In this document: piece by piece, positions 42,529 to 50,869 of the stretch | Position numbering within the stretch: position 1 is the first letter of the stretch | Layout of the letters: the number at the start of each line of letters is the position of its first letter | Virus record (IMG/VR): IMGVR_UViG_3300042308_001511 | Coordinates: 1-64,000 of that record | From: a virus | Length of the DNA: 64,000 bases | Strand: one strand, 5' to 3' | Program-made: the position numbers and the translations under genes | Notes under the pieces: generated by a model | Told to the model about the DNA's origin: nothing | The model's database searches: none | Seen by the model: only the letters and a program-made list of their open reading frames with translations

Positions 42529-44051
42529 AATTTGAATCTGAATAACGCACTAATTGCACCAATTGTATATAACGCTGCTATTTGATTAGATTCATATACT
42601 CTTAACTTCTTCTGTGCCCAATAACCATCGGGTGAAGAAAGCATAACATCGTAACTAATAAACCTACCCGTCATTATATCATTACCAAATGGATCATATA
42701 TTGCAGAAAGTGGTCCATAATCATAGTCGTATATGAAGAAAAATATGTCACTACCAATTATGTTTTGTCTCATTACGTCTAATTTCAACTCTTTCTTTTC
42801 AACTACCAATTTATCAATTGATCTCAACAAAGAATTGTCTGCAATTGTAGATGATGTAAAACCGTAGAAGAAAGGATATACTCCAGTTATTGATGCAGTT
42901 GCTGTATTCGATTCGAGACCATCACTGGCGGTTATCCTAAATACGGTTGTGTTCTGTTCTATCGGAACTATTGCAATTCCTTTAGCAAGTCCTGTTACAG
43001 TTCTCGATGTACCCTTAATTGGTGGTATTTGGTTTGGATTCATATTCGACAACGCCGTTGGATATGTATCGTTTGACCGTTTGGTTATTTCGTACCTAAT
43101 ACTTATGTTTGGAGTGGAACCTATTTCTGGATACTCCATAGTCGGATCAACTAATCTAAGTGAACAAGTAGGTGGAAGATACCCATATACCATTCTTTCT
43201 AAAATATCAAAGATTGATCTATTACTGAAATTTTCTCCTAAGTTTATGTCACCTATATCTACAGGACAATATCTTGAATCTGAGAAGTCAAGTGAGTATC
43301 CGTTCAAATATGTCTCTAAACCATAAATCGGAACGACAGTGTTGGTCGCACCATAATATTTTGGATCTGTTGGTGTTAAACCCACTAAGGAAACTATTCC
43401 TGATGTATAAGTTAGTGCTCTAACTTCTGTTGTGTTTGTTTGATTTAGGTCCTGTATGTTTGAATATGTTATACCATTTATCGTCACATATCCACCCGGA
43501 TCGTTAGCACCTGGTCCTTTAGATAGAACGTTTATGTCACCCTGTGGATTTATAATTGATAAATCTAACCACCTATTACCTGCATTATTCGAAATCTGAC
43601 TTGCCTCTACCGATGGTTGTAATGAAACTATTGCAGATTGTGTACCTGTAAGAAAGGACATAACGGTTTTGTATTGTGTCCTAGATATATCACTTTTTGT
43701 GTTGTAAATTGTTATATCATTTGCAGATAAAATAGATGTATTAACTACTTCTTCTCCTAGATAGTGTCTTTTACCAAAATAAATTGGCATCTTCAGGTTC
43801 TGGTTAGTATTACCAATACCTATAAAATATTTATTACCAACTAAGTTTTCTTTGAAAGGTACACTATCATATAATGAAAGTATAGCATTTCTCAATTTTT
43901 CTGGATATATTAGTTTAGATGTATTATCCGGAATATCTGTAAAAACAGCGTCTTCTGTGAAATGATATGACTGAGTTGCAGGATTTGACAACTGCAGTGT
44001 GCTACCCACCGTTACCCATGCCGTTCCGCTATAGTTACTATACGTTGCCAT
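42525..44051 (-). CDS. Virion protein, paralogue of the next gene upstream
   Basis: 508 aa from ATG 44051, which overlaps the stop of the upstream gene (TGATG); the longer in-frame start at 44093 would overlap it more and lacks homology. The first 130 residues align with the 545-aa neighbour: DIPDNTSKLIYPEKLRNAIL, YFIGIGNTNQN, GKRHYLGEE, IYNTKSD and SFLTG all have counterparts there in order. The later part has a cadherin/Ig-like tandem (ITASDGLESNTATASITGVY). Likely a tail or baseplate decoration protein from gene duplication. Confidence 0.75.
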   Translation of the reverse strand: MATYSNYSGTAWVTVGSTLQLSNPATQSYHFTEDAVFTDIPDNTSKLIYPEKLRNAILSLYDSVPFKENLVGNKYFIGIGNTNQNLKMPIYFGKRHYLGEEVVNTSILSANDITIYNTKSDISRTQYKTVMSFLTGTQSAIVSLQPSVEASQISNNAGNRWLDLSIINPQGDINVLSKGPGANDPGGYVTINGITYSNIQDLNQTNTTEVRALTYTSGIVSLVGLTPTDPKYYGATNTVVPIYGLETYLNGYSLDFSDSRYCPVDIGDINLGENFSNRSIFDILERMVYGYLPPTCSLRLVDPTMEYPEIGSTPNISIRYEITKRSNDTYPTALSNMNPNQIPPIKGTSRTVTGLAKGIAIVPIEQNTTVFRITASDGLESNTATASITGVYPFFYGFTSSTIADNSLLRSIDKLVVEKKELKLDVMRQNIIGSDIFFFIYDYDYGPLSAIYDPFGNDIMTGRFISYDVMLSSPDGYWAQKKLRVYESNQIAALYTIGAISALFRFKF

Positions 44052-45688
44052 CAGAATTTTATTACAAAGTTGTTCGGCTCTGATATAGAGCAAGTAAGAC
44101 CACTAACCCATACTTTCCATTGTGACGTCTGTCCGTTTACGGTCTTTCCACTATTTATAGTAAGACCTCCATTTCGTGTGGTTGCACTAAAGAATGAGTT
44201 TGTTAAATCGGATGAATTGTGAAGTATGAACCCATTAGGATCATACATCTTAGAAATTGGTGTTGTAAATGTATTCTTTTCATATATCACATAAAAGTAT
44301 CCACTACCAGAATAGTTATTGAGTGATACACTACCACTTACACCCGGATATGGTGATATTTGTTTTTTTAAACTTTTTACTATGTTATTGAATGACGTAG
44401 TTATCGTTGTATTGTTTGTAGTGTTTATTGTTCCTTGTGTCATTCCGTAGTATATTGGCCATATGTGATTAATAGGTGCGGTTGAACTATATGAGAATCC
44501 AGTAGGATATGCGTTCCATGTGTTTCCGGGCATATCAGTTGCATTGAAAGAGTATAAAGATTGTGTTGGTGATGATACAGATCCTGCAACAAGTGATGCG
44601 ATTCCTGAAAAAGATGCACCAGGTATACCTGAGAATGAAAGTCCACGGTAAGTTGAGAGTGTCTCTGTGTTTCCAGTTTTTGAAGTTATTATATAATCGT
44701 TTAAATAATCATATTGATCTCTTGCATAAAGTGTCAAATCCCAGTTGAAGTTTATGTTTGTAGTAGTTCCAATCTCTACAAAAGGAATTCCACTCAAAAC
44801 ACTACTTGCAGTAACACTTATTGATGGTGGAACTTTCGGGTATAGTATCTTACGTATAACTTCACTTAGTGGCCATTTGCCACCATTAAAGGATGTCGCT
44901 GAAAAAGAGAATCCTGCAGGAACTCCACCTACTGCAATAGGAGTCATTGTTGGATTCACAAACTCTAATTCATATCCGTTTAGACTAACAGTTCCACCAT
45001 ATATGTTTGTAACTTTACCAGCATCACCGAGTTGTGATATTGTAACGTTGGAAGAGTCCCACTTTAGATATCCATTAGGGTAGTTACCTACATATCTTAA
45101 TATTTTTCCATCTGTTGCACCAGCGTTATCACTTACCTTAGGAAATCTTATCCCATTCAATGCCACATATCCAGTATTACTATAAAGGTTTATACTTCCA
45201 CCACCCAACTGAGGATTTCTTACATTGAAATCTATGTTACCCGTAGATGTGTTGTATTCGGAACCAATGTATGGTGCTGTTGAAAAAAGTGAACTATATG
45301 TTCCTGCAAGGAATCCAATATTAGTAGAGTTCTGTGATGCTGAATCCGAACGTGTATTGTATACGAATATATCAACGTTTTCGTCATTTAGAAGTGAACC
45401 AGACATTATGTCCAGTGAACCATAACTTCTTTTACCAAGAACTATCTTTTGTTTTATGTCTCTGTTTCCGGGGTTACCAGAATCTATACCTATGTATTCT
45501 ACACCGGCTATAGTTCTCGTCTGTTTTATCGGAGAGGACGCCCAAGTTGTAAGTACCGCGTCTCTGACGTCACGTGGGCTTATTAACTTGCTGGTGTTGT
45601 CTGGGAGTTCCTTCAATATAGTAGTTATATCATCTTTGACCGATGACTCGAATTGAGTACCCATATTCACGCTGTAGGTTGCAGGCAT
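44051..45688 (-). CDS. Virion protein, paralogue of the next gene downstream
   Basis: 545 aa, sharing an N-terminal block with its neighbour (ELPDNTSKLISPRDVRDAVL, YIGIDSGN, GKRSYG, VYNTRSDSASQN). The middle has a phage-fibre-like strand (YVALNGIRFPKVSDNAGATD, KILRYVGNYPNG), and the C-terminal half is Ser/Thr/Asn-rich beta structure. The duplication and translational coupling suggest that both are incorporated together, perhaps as hetero-oligomers. The 11-mer promoter element lies 20 bp upstream, so the pair is a late operon. Confidence 0.75.
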   Translation of the reverse strand: MPATYSVNMGTQFESSVKDDITTILKELPDNTSKLISPRDVRDAVLTTWASSPIKQTRTIAGVEYIGIDSGNPGNRDIKQKIVLGKRSYGSLDIMSGSLLNDENVDIFVYNTRSDSASQNSTNIGFLAGTYSSLFSTAPYIGSEYNTSTGNIDFNVRNPQLGGGSINLYSNTGYVALNGIRFPKVSDNAGATDGKILRYVGNYPNGYLKWDSSNVTISQLGDAGKVTNIYGGTVSLNGYELEFVNPTMTPIAVGGVPAGFSFSATSFNGGKWPLSEVIRKILYPKVPPSISVTASSVLSGIPFVEIGTTTNINFNWDLTLYARDQYDYLNDYIITSKTGNTETLSTYRGLSFSGIPGASFSGIASLVAGSVSSPTQSLYSFNATDMPGNTWNAYPTGFSYSSTAPINHIWPIYYGMTQGTINTTNNTTITTSFNNIVKSLKKQISPYPGVSGSVSLNNYSGSGYFYVIYEKNTFTTPISKMYDPNGFILHNSSDLTNSFFSATTRNGGLTINSGKTVNGQTSQWKVWVSGLTCSISEPNNFVIKF

Positions 45689-45708
45689 CTGAATCTATGT
45701 TTTTTCGT

Positions 45709-45719
45709 TATATATTAAA
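45709..45719 (-). promoter_or_regulatory. Phage promoter-like element TTTAATATATA
   Basis: Exact 11-mer, 20 bp before the ATG of the 545-aa virion gene, adjoining the terminator of the preceding gene. Confidence 0.55.
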
Positions 45720-45755
45720 AAAGAAGTGCCCGGTGATGAACCGGGCACTTCTTAT
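45717..45755 (-). terminator. Terminator of the 133-aa gene
   Basis: GC-rich 13-bp stem AAGAAGTGCCCGG / CCGGGCACTTCTT, 7-nt loop, with a T run on the minus strand. Confidence 0.85.
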
Positions 45756-45764
45756 TAGTTTTTA

Positions 45765-46166
45765 TTAGTCAAAAAGAAACTCAATTTTTATTAGATCCTT
45801 TATTTTAGCAGTTTTTAACTCAAGCTCTTCAAACTTTACCTTATCAAAAGGTATCTCATTCTCTATATTCATAAGAGAGTTCATCTCTTCTGAGAATGAT
45901 TGTGGATTTATTATATTTACTGCACCTGGAATTACATTACCCGATTCGTCTAACGCTTGTGATGGATTACCTTCTTCATCTTTCTGTGTCCACTTATCAA
46001 GTATTTTTCGTTCCATTTTAATCTTATCCTCCACTATTGAGTTTAATTCTTTTATAATTCTGGTTAATTTGAACGCAGTTACTGCGTTTATGTCCATTTC
46101 TATAAGTTGGTTAAGTGCAGAAATCGTCTCTTCAGTTAATTGTGAATTTTTGACTACTAATGACAT
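45765..46166 (-). CDS. Hypothetical helical protein, 133 aa
   Basis: Mostly charged helix: LTRIIKELNSIVEDKIKMER near residue 37, later FEELELKTAKIKDLIKIEF. No known motif. It starts 35 bp after the stop of the methyltransferase gene on the same strand and ends in a strong terminator. It might be a chaperone or a small structural subunit. Confidence 0.65.
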   Translation of the reverse strand: MSLVVKNSQLTEETISALNQLIEMDINAVTAFKLTRIIKELNSIVEDKIKMERKILDKWTQKDEEGNPSQALDESGNVIPGAVNIINPQSFSEEMNSLMNIENEIPFDKVKFEELELKTAKIKDLIKIEFLFD

Positions 46167-46201
46167 ATTATTTTATTTTATTTTTTTATATTCTTATTTT
46201 A

Positions 46202-46909
46202 CTATTTGTTTAAAAGTTCTATTCTCGATTTGGCAATTTCATAATAACTAGAATCTCTTTCAACGGATATATGTTGACGTCCCGAAACTAAACAAGCATG
46301 TGCAACTGTTCCTGAACCTGAGAAAGTATCCAAAACTAAATCACCTGGATTTGAATGTTTCTCTAATATTTCCTTAATCAAAGAAATTGGTTTTTGAGTC
46401 GGATGATTCAGTTTCTCCCATTTTGTTATAGTAGGATGTTTGTAAATACCATTATCGTATTCTGAATTGAACGTCGGTTTCTTTCCTTTTACGAAAGTGA
46501 AAAAAAACTCTACCGAATTAGAAAGGTAGTTTCTCTTAGAGTTTATCGGAACTGGATTGGCTTTCTGCCATTGACACACTCTTGGTTGTTTGAAACCCGC
46601 AGTTTCTGCTAATTGTTTTAAAACACCTGCTTTCCAAAAATCGTAGAAGATTGCTAATGTTCCACCAGGTTTAAGTATTCTATAGTATTCTACCATAAGT
46701 GTGGCTATGTCTATATCCTCTCTATCCCAATCACCAAAATCCATAGTTATATCACCGTATTTTACGGCCATCTCTTCGGTTGTGTTACCACTAAATTGTC
46801 CGAATGCAGACTTTCTGGATATTCCATAAGGTGGATCAACCAATATAAGGTCGACCGACTTAGTAATTATATCAGGTAGAACGTTGAAACAATCATCGTG
46901 TATAAGCAT
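46202..46909 (-). CDS. DNA methyltransferase, beta-type amino-methylase
   Basis: 235 aa. Motif IV DPPYG (25-29) comes first and motif I FSGSGT (196-201) near the end, the order of beta-class N6-adenine or N4-cytosine methylases. HPTQKP before motif I is typical of this group. No target-recognition insert of any length is seen, so it is a compact, orphan enzyme with no restriction partner in the window. It should transfer methyl from SAM to phage DNA, probably for protection or regulation. SAH hydrolase at 19048 removes the by-product. Its front has the self-complementary CGAATATATATTCG. Confidence 0.9.
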   Translation of the reverse strand: MLIHDDCFNVLPDIITKSVDLILVDPPYGISRKSAFGQFSGNTTEEMAVKYGDITMDFGDWDREDIDIATLMVEYYRILKPGGTLAIFYDFWKAGVLKQLAETAGFKQPRVCQWQKANPVPINSKRNYLSNSVEFFFTFVKGKKPTFNSEYDNGIYKHPTITKWEKLNHPTQKPISLIKEILEKHSNPGDLVLDTFSGSGTVAHACLVSGRQHISVERDSSYYEIAKSRIELLNK

Positions 46910-46994
46910 ATTCGAATATATATTCGACGAGAGTCTGTCCCAAAAATATATACTTAAATACTTATCTAAAAGTGTTCAAAAAAAATTAGCTCAA

Positions 46995-47765
46995 ATGAGT
47001 CTACTTAAGAAAATACAAAATATGTTATCGAAAAGAAAACATATTGATGTAAAAATATTACCATCACAAGGTTTTTTTTACGAGTCGGATTTCAAGATTC
47101 ATATAAAGAGAGCAGAAGATGAAGACATTGCAGATTATGAAAATGAGTTCAATAAAGAAAACATTGGTGCTATATTGAGCAAATTAAAGATGATAGTTGA
47201 AAGAAACACAATAATTCGTGGTAATTATGACTTTAATCACATTAGAAGTATAGATGTTGTATATCTTTTTCTCGAAATTGTTAAGTTCACAAAAAATAAA
47301 TCTATTATTATAGAATATTGGGACGATGAAAATGGTACAAACAATAGTTTAGAATTCTCTACTGAGAATTTCAATTACTTCGAATTGGATGAAAATTTGT
47401 TGGAATCTTGGAATACCGAATTTAGGAGTTTTGATATCGATGGATACAAATACAAACTTCCTTCTATCGGAATAGAAAACTCAGTTACTGCGTATCTAAT
47501 AGAAAAGTCATACGAACAAAATGCTGAGAAGTTTAACGAATATAATTACAACTTCACGTACTTCCTCGGTAATAAAGATACGTTGAGTTTTCAGGAAATA
47601 GAAAATCTAATACAAATATTCAACTTCGATATAGATCGAGAAGAGAGAATTTTAATAGACAAAATTGTATCAAATATGAACTCGATACAGAAATATTCAC
47701 TAAGAAAAGGCAAGCGTGTTATAGATCTTAATGCCAAACTCAACCTGGAAAAAATCTGGAAATAA
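46995..47765 (+). CDS. Hypothetical protein, possible T4-like baseplate hub/assembly protein
   Basis: 256 aa from ATG 46995; the track-length frame from 46884 would overlap the methyltransferase start and its first 37 residues look non-native. MSLLKKIQNMLS is followed by ILPSQGFFYESDFKIHIKRA and an acidic helix. An LPSxGxxY...I.I.RA opening is seen in the T4 baseplate family that includes gp26, so I suggest a hub or assembly role with low confidence. No catalytic motif. Its end abuts the convergent 265-aa gene with no terminator between. Confidence 0.6.
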   Translation: MSLLKKIQNMLSKRKHIDVKILPSQGFFYESDFKIHIKRAEDEDIADYENEFNKENIGAILSKLKMIVERNTIIRGNYDFNHIRSIDVVYLFLEIVKFTKNKSIIIEYWDDENGTNNSLEFSTENFNYFELDENLLESWNTEFRSFDIDGYKYKLPSIGIENSVTAYLIEKSYEQNAEKFNEYNYNFTYFLGNKDTLSFQEIENLIQIFNFDIDREERILIDKIVSNMNSIQKYSLRKGKRVIDLNAKLNLEKIWK

Positions 47766-48563
47766 CTATTTGACAAACATTCTAGGCATACCTTTCTCAC
47801 CCTCAGGTATGATTGCTAGAAACTCTTCCTCATCGTGTCCTCTCTGAAGACCAAATTCAACCGTATCATACATTACATTCACTGGACGATCATCGTCGTT
47901 CAGGAGTCTCCTTGCACGTGCCAGTTGTGTATCCGATGACTCTTTTGTGTAAGTCTTCACAACGAAGTAGTCGGTACCCAACTTTTTGTTGAATTTAGAC
48001 AACTCTTCCTCAACCCTAACCTTCAAATCCTTTATGTAGTCTTTGTCGAACGAGTAATCGAGTGAGAAGAACTTCAACCTTCCTTGTTGTATCAACACCG
48101 AACCGAATACCGGTTTGAGTTCTTTTTGTAAAACAGGATCTAAGTTTATCTCCTTTATAGGTCTAAAACGGTATGCTACACCAAGTCTTTTGAGTTCGTC
48201 TATATGTTTGTACTCGACGAAAGAATGTGCCCATACACCTCCGGTGAACATTGTTTGACCAGTACGTATAGCGTTCTTATTGAGGAAGTCTTCTGCTTCT
48301 TTTCTACCGGTCTCCATCTCGGTCGGTTTCCTGTAAAGTCTATATGGTTTGAGACTACCGTCACCTTCTTCTTTGTGAACAAAATAGTCGTCCTCTGAAA
48401 CCTCGTCGTATTTGTAGTCTGTTATGGACTTCCTGAGGTATTCCATCGCGTCTTCTTCACTAGCGAACCAACGACCGACAATGTATCTATTATCAAAAGG
48501 TGTCAGATCCATTTCGTCATACGTAAGTTTCTCAAAAAGTGTGTAGTTCAATAAGTGCTTCAT
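47766..48563 (-). CDS. Hypothetical protein with capsid-targeting-like leader
   Basis: 265 aa beginning MKHLLNYTLFEKLTYDEMD (LFE site). The body is alpha/beta and charged, with RWFASEEDAMEYLRKSITDY near residue 31 and a run RARRLLNDDDRPVNVMYDTV later. No family assigned. Higher GC than its neighbours, as also in the adjacent Ro60 gene. The 11-mer element ends 5 bp before the ATG, which would give a leaderless mRNA. Confidence 0.65.
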   Translation of the reverse strand: MKHLLNYTLFEKLTYDEMDLTPFDNRYIVGRWFASEEDAMEYLRKSITDYKYDEVSEDDYFVHKEEGDGSLKPYRLYRKPTEMETGRKEAEDFLNKNAIRTGQTMFTGGVWAHSFVEYKHIDELKRLGVAYRFRPIKEINLDPVLQKELKPVFGSVLIQQGRLKFFSLDYSFDKDYIKDLKVRVEEELSKFNKKLGTDYFVVKTYTKESSDTQLARARRLLNDDDRPVNVMYDTVEFGLQRGHDEEEFLAIIPEGEKGMPRMFVK

Positions 48564-48568
48564 ACCGT

Positions 48569-48579
48569 TATATATTAAA
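48569..48579 (-). promoter_or_regulatory. Phage promoter-like element TTTAATATATA, short spacing
   Basis: Exact 11-mer, 5 bp before the ATG of the 265-aa gene. Confidence 0.5.
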
Positions 48580-48603
48580 AAGAAAACGGGACTTTCGTCC
48601 CGT
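48579..48603 (-). terminator. Terminator of the Ro60 gene
   Basis: ACGGGAC / GTCCCGT with a TTTC loop, then T-rich on the minus strand, 5 bp after the stop. Confidence 0.8.
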
Positions 48604-48607
48604 CTCT

Positions 48608-50050
48608 CTAAAGCTCGATTGCTTTGATCTCGTTGACAAGTGCGTTCCTGTCTGTCTTCAACAACTCCATAACATCAAAGACTTTTTCTGAGAATCCTGC
48701 CAAACAATATACCTGATTCTCCGGAAATTGCATTGTTGAATATCCTGCTAAATCCCAAGAGAACACGTGTGGGTTAGCACCAGTTTTCTTTTTCCACTCG
48801 TTGAACTGCTTGGTAGGTGTGTCGTAACCAATCCAACCTTGCATATCACTCAAAATTATGATATTATCATAGGACTTCTTCGCAGTTTTGAAGATGGAAG
48901 GGAAGTTTGTACCACCTCCGCTGAACCTGAACGAGTTTCTAATTGACATCACTGAGTCGAGTGGATTATAACTCATATAACGAGCAGACTCCGCGAAAGT
49001 CATTACATCACACGAGTTTACTTTTGCCAAAACCGCACCGAAAAGGCTAGCAATTTCAGATGGTTTACCCATCATAGATCCAGAAACGTCCATAACAACA
49101 AGACAGTTGTCTAGTTTAGGTACGTTCACAACGGATACCTCGAGTGCCTGGTTGATTGCCACGAGTACGTCCCTTACCTCCTTAGATCCACCAAGTCTCG
49201 AAATCTCGTCGTAAGCTGTTGCGAACCTAAATGGAAGTACCTTACTCTTAGAAATCAGTCTCGCATCAACTAACATCTCACATGCCGCAGTAACCGTATC
49301 TGGTGCTTGTTGGATAATGTTTCTGAGGTTTCTAAGAAGTGCGAAATATCCAATCTTCCTGGTTGATACAAGTTCTGCCCAGGCATCAGACTTCAACTGT
49401 TCGAGTTCCTCCGCATTTCCAGCAACCTGACCTGCCGCCGAAAGTTTTGCTTCCCATGTGTCGGTACTCTTCAACTTATCAGTGATAAGTAAAGAAAGTG
49501 CCTCTTTGTTCCTATCAGTAGGAATTGGATGCACGATGTTCACAACATCGACCAATTTGAAGTCTCTGTTCGACATTTTGTACTTTGCAATCTGGTAGTC
49601 ATCGAACTTGTCGAATGCAGCAGCGAACCCCTTTTTGATGGAGTTAGGAAACTTCACCTTACCTTTCCCGTTTTTAGAAAGGTAGTATGATAGGATCTCT
49701 GTCATATCGTCCGGTCTGGAAACAACCTTCTCATAGAAGGATTTACCCCACTCAGCACCAGAAACCAAAGGTGCAATTTCACCTGCCAATGCATGTGTAA
49801 TTGATCTCATTCCGAACCTATCTCTTGCATAAATCGCAGCTTTAGCCGCGAATACAGGATCGACTTTCGAAAGAAGTGACTTCACCTCGGACAATGTATC
49901 CGATGAACCACGATAGAACTGGTCACTAACGAACGACGTTAGTAATACAGAAGCGAGAGCTAACTCGTCTGATTGTTTGTAAGCCTTACCACCAGCTAGG
50001 TTTTCAGTAAGTGTTTTCGCCTTAGGCGACTTTGTGTTGAACTTTGCCAT
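48608..50050 (-). CDS. rsr: Ro60/TROVE-domain RNA-binding protein (Rsr-like)
   Basis: 480 aa from ATG 50050 (MAKFNTKSPKAKT). The track-length frame from 50122 would begin inside a terminator hairpin, so I reject it. Residues about 15-300 form the helical TROVE/HEAT ring (FVSDQFYRGSSDTLSEVKSL, AIYARDRFGMRSITHALAGE, GYFALLRNLRNI). The end is a vWA domain with a MIDAS (VVMDVSGSM near 320, GGGTNF near 380, ILSDMQGW near 405). Ro60 rings bind misfolded RNA ends in the centre and Y RNA outside; in bacteria they act with PNPase in RNA decay. A structured RNA candidate lies directly upstream on the same strand. Codon use is GC-richer than the average here. Confidence 0.93.
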   Translation of the reverse strand: MAKFNTKSPKAKTLTENLAGGKAYKQSDELALASVLLTSFVSDQFYRGSSDTLSEVKSLLSKVDPVFAAKAAIYARDRFGMRSITHALAGEIAPLVSGAEWGKSFYEKVVSRPDDMTEILSYYLSKNGKGKVKFPNSIKKGFAAAFDKFDDYQIAKYKMSNRDFKLVDVVNIVHPIPTDRNKEALSLLITDKLKSTDTWEAKLSAAGQVAGNAEELEQLKSDAWAELVSTRKIGYFALLRNLRNIIQQAPDTVTAACEMLVDARLISKSKVLPFRFATAYDEISRLGGSKEVRDVLVAINQALEVSVVNVPKLDNCLVVMDVSGSMMGKPSEIASLFGAVLAKVNSCDVMTFAESARYMSYNPLDSVMSIRNSFRFSGGGTNFPSIFKTAKKSYDNIIILSDMQGWIGYDTPTKQFNEWKKKTGANPHVFSWDLAGYSTMQFPENQVYCLAGFSEKVFDVMELLKTDRNALVNEIKAIEL

Positions 50051-50072
50051 ATATCTTATAAAAATTAGTATC

Positions 50073-50104
50073 AAAAAAAAGACCGATGTACATGTACATC
50101 GGTC
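50073..50104 (-). terminator. Perfect 24-bp palindrome with T8: terminator of the RNA gene
   Basis: 50081-50104 is an exact palindrome (starts GACCGATGTACA and is self-complementary), followed on the minus strand by eight Ts. It lies between the RNA candidate and the Ro60 ATG, 22 bp before the latter. Confidence 0.85.
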
Positions 50105-50319
50105 TAATAGGAATGCAGACAAGAAAATTTAGCCTAAGCGATACAGAGAATTCTCCCGAAACTCTGCCGGTCATTAAGGTTTGACCTACCTGCCTTTCTT
50201 TTATCGGAAACAAGGCTTTTCCTATGAGCTTATCGTCCTCCAGACGGGCATTTTCACTAGTCCCGCGGTTCCTTTGACCCGGGCATTCGTGGCTTTGCTG
50301 CCGCTAAGCGTTTTCTCTT

Positions 50320-50358
50320 TATAGTTTAGAATTGTCTTACGAAGTATCTTAAACTATA
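50320..50358. repeat. Inverted repeat at the presumed RNA promoter/5' region
   Basis: TATAGTTTA (50320-50328) and TAAACTATA (50350-50358), 9-bp perfect arms 21 bp apart. It could be an operator or an outer stem of the RNA. Between it and the next gene (50497) I see only AT-rich sequence with a weak GGATATATAAC element near 50473. Confidence 0.6.
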
Positions 50359-50496
50359 GCTATGTCTGCGTTCAATATCGACCGAGTAAGTCGAGATAGG
50401 GTGTGTGTCAAATTATTTCAGAAAATCGAAGTAACCCTTTTCTCTCACTACGGCTATTGTCTTAGTTATTGTTATATATCCTCTTTTTTACTTTGT

Positions 50497-50805
50497 TTAA
50501 GAGTTTTGAGGATTTTTTATAGTTTTTATTTCAATTTTGTAAAAGGTACCTTTGCTTTTGTTTTTAGTAGTAGTCTCGTGACAGATTCTCTTTCTCACTG
50601 ACTCACCCTTCAATTTCAGTATTGTTATAGCCTTCTCAATCGACTCTTTGTCGTTGGTTGCGGTTTTTGTAGTTAGTTTGCCCCATCTGTAAGTAGGGAA
50701 TGATGGTTTTATAACGACCTTCATCTCTTGCTCTGATCTCGGTATTGCTTCCCAGATTTCTTGCGAGGTCATCGTTCTCCATACATACTTTACCTTTTCT
50801 TTCAT
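50497..50805 (-). CDS. Hypothetical protein, 102 aa
   Basis: From ATG 50805 (MKEKVKYVWRTMTSQEIWEA); the longer frame from 50853 would run through the upstream terminator. Basic, beta-rich, with a Lys-rich tail; no named domain. The front reads TATTATATTTG, in which TATATTTG matches the Bacteroidota -7 box, with TTTG about 16 bp before it. That spacing is somewhat short for a host-type promoter. Confidence 0.6.
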   Translation of the reverse strand: MKEKVKYVWRTMTSQEIWEAIPRSEQEMKVVIKPSFPTYRWGKLTTKTATNDKESIEKAITILKLKGESVRKRICHETTTKNKSKGTFYKIEIKTIKNPQNS

Positions 50806-50821
50806 CGTTCTACAAATATAA

Positions 50822-50850
50822 TAAAAAAAAGAGTGCCAAACGACACTCTT
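50822..50850 (-). terminator. Terminator of the 215-aa gene
   Basis: AAGAGTG / CACTCTT with an 8-nt loop and a T8 tail on the minus strand. Confidence 0.8.
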
Positions 50851-50869
50851 CATATATTTTTATGAATAT

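Larger units (their letters stand above)
50073..50370 (-). ncRNA. Candidate structured RNA, possibly a Y-like RNA for Ro60
   Basis: About 300 bp without a credible gene, clearly GC-richer than the flanks, ending in an intrinsic terminator. Stems seen on the minus strand: CCCGGGT caaagga ACCGCGGG (near 50253-50283, one bulge), GCCTT...AAGGC (50190-50214), GGTC...GACC (50170-50187), AGAG...CTCT around a GAGAATTCTC palindrome. A possible closing helix is GCAGAC (50364-50369) with GTCTGC (50115-50120). Bacterial Y RNAs are usually encoded beside rsr, and many carry a tRNA-like module. I could not build a convincing cloverleaf, so Y-RNA identity is inference from position. The 5' end is uncertain (50340-50470). 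Strand is set by the terminator. Confidence 0.6.

Noticed and set aside
50022-50213. 63-aa frame over the RNA terminator and the 504-aa extended start of the Ro60 gene
   Set aside because: Both start within or upstream of the intrinsic terminator; TROVE similarity begins after ATG 50050.
50073-50370. RNA candidate as tmRNA, RNase P RNA or a known riboswitch
   Set aside because: I found no tag frame or T-arm/acceptor end for tmRNA, no P4 core for RNase P, and no riboswitch consensus that I know. Kept as an unclassified structured RNA.
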